Part shown: positions 63,860 to 64,000 of the stretch, one piece after another
How the letters are laid out: every line of letters starts with the position of its first letter
Numbering within the stretch: the stretch's first letter is position 1
Assembly: GCF_016863175.1 (NCBI RefSeq)
Contig: NZ_BOOJ01000040.1
Coordinates: 124,001 to 188,000, forward strand
Origin: Paraplanobispora siamensis
GTDB taxonomy: Bacteria; Actinomycetota; Actinomycetes; Streptosporangiales; Streptosporangiaceae
Direction: 5' to 3'
Length of the DNA stretch: 64,000 nt
Notes under the pieces: generated by a model
What the model saw: the letters and a program-made list of their open reading frames with translations, nothing else
What the model was told of the DNA's origin: nothing
Databases searched by the model: none
Translations under genes and position numbers: made by a program

Positions 63860-64000
63860 ATCAGCGCCGAGCCCCGCATCAACGACCGTATTCGTGTGCC
63901 CGAGGTTCGCCTCGTCGGCCCGAACGGCGAACAGGTGGGCATCGTCTCCATCGGCGATGCTCTGAAGCTGGCTCAGGAGGCCGACCTCGACCTCGTGGAG
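63860..64000 (+). CDS. infC: Translation initiation factor IF-3 (C-terminus beyond window), ATC start
   Basis: First 47 residues of IF-3, which keeps the 30S subunit free and checks the initiator tRNA codon. [19 protein letters not shown] and [25 protein letters not shown] are typical of the N domain. The start is read as ATC at 63860, four bases after a perfect AGGAGG (63850-63855); no ATG, GTG or TTG lies in frame near it. infC genes use AUU/AUC starts in other bacteria so that IF3 discriminates against its own mRNA, so this is taken as a real rare start. Confidence 0.92.
   Translation, partial: MSAEPRINDRIRVPEVRLVGPNGEQVGIVSIGDALKLAQEADLDLVE

Overview
The window is a 64 kb piece of a very GC-rich actinomycete chromosome. 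Abundant GTG starts, many 4-base ATGA/GTGA gene overlaps, a Tat-exported PhoD pair, PIM lipid genes (pgsA, an acyltransferase, pimA) and the order thrS-HIT-pgsA-acyltransferase-pimA...pdxS...pdxT-yebC-ruvCAB-secDF-apt-relA-cyclophilin-hisS-aspS-rarA-alaS-ruvX-mltG-aroE all match the conserved core of Actinomycetota (the same order is known from Mycobacterium). The mixture of genes suggests a Streptosporangiales-like organism, but that is inference; no rRNA or species marker is present.

Layout. 1-12.2 kb is accessory: a NarL-type two-component system (the kinase runs off the left edge), a FAD monooxygenase with an overlapping metallo-beta-lactamase-fold gene, a MacB/FtsX-type ABC transporter, a divergent second two-component system, a PAP2-like membrane protein, and dapD. 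12.3-26.4 kb holds thrS, the HIT nucleotide hydrolase/phosphorylase and the PIM biosynthesis operon. On the opposite strand are an uncharacterised AlkP-like/multi-membrane-span protein, a secreted GHL10-type hydrolase and the EF-G paralogue. 26.5-33.9 kb holds a DUF3048 lipoprotein, pdxS, two tandem PhoD phosphatases, pdxT and yebC. 34-44.5 kb holds an antiporter, ruvCAB, yajC-secD-secF, apt and relA. 45-61.8 kb holds a DUF349 protein, two membrane-anchored cyclophilins, a glyoxalase II-like enzyme, hisS-aspS, a P450, rarA, alaS, ruvX, mltG and aroE. 62-64 kb holds a PadR regulator with its membrane partner and the start of infC.

How the parts work together. Most of the window is housekeeping: amino-acyl-tRNA synthesis, stringent response, Holliday-junction processing, Sec export, vitamin B6, lysine/peptidoglycan and shikimate synthesis, and phosphatidylinositol mannoside assembly. 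I see no transposase, prophage, CRISPR array, tRNA or rRNA.

The points most worth attention are: a short in-frame repeat element that carries a ribosome-binding site and links genes of the PIM operon by start/stop overlap (three copies, one degenerate); a large conserved-looking but uncharacterised AlkP-like/polytopic membrane protein whose gene overlaps the HIT gene tail-to-tail; the recent-looking phoD duplication including its leader; infC starting at ATC behind a perfect Shine-Dalgarno and a long folded leader; and several very strong perfect hairpin terminators. No clearly new multi-gene defence or metabolic system could be supported.
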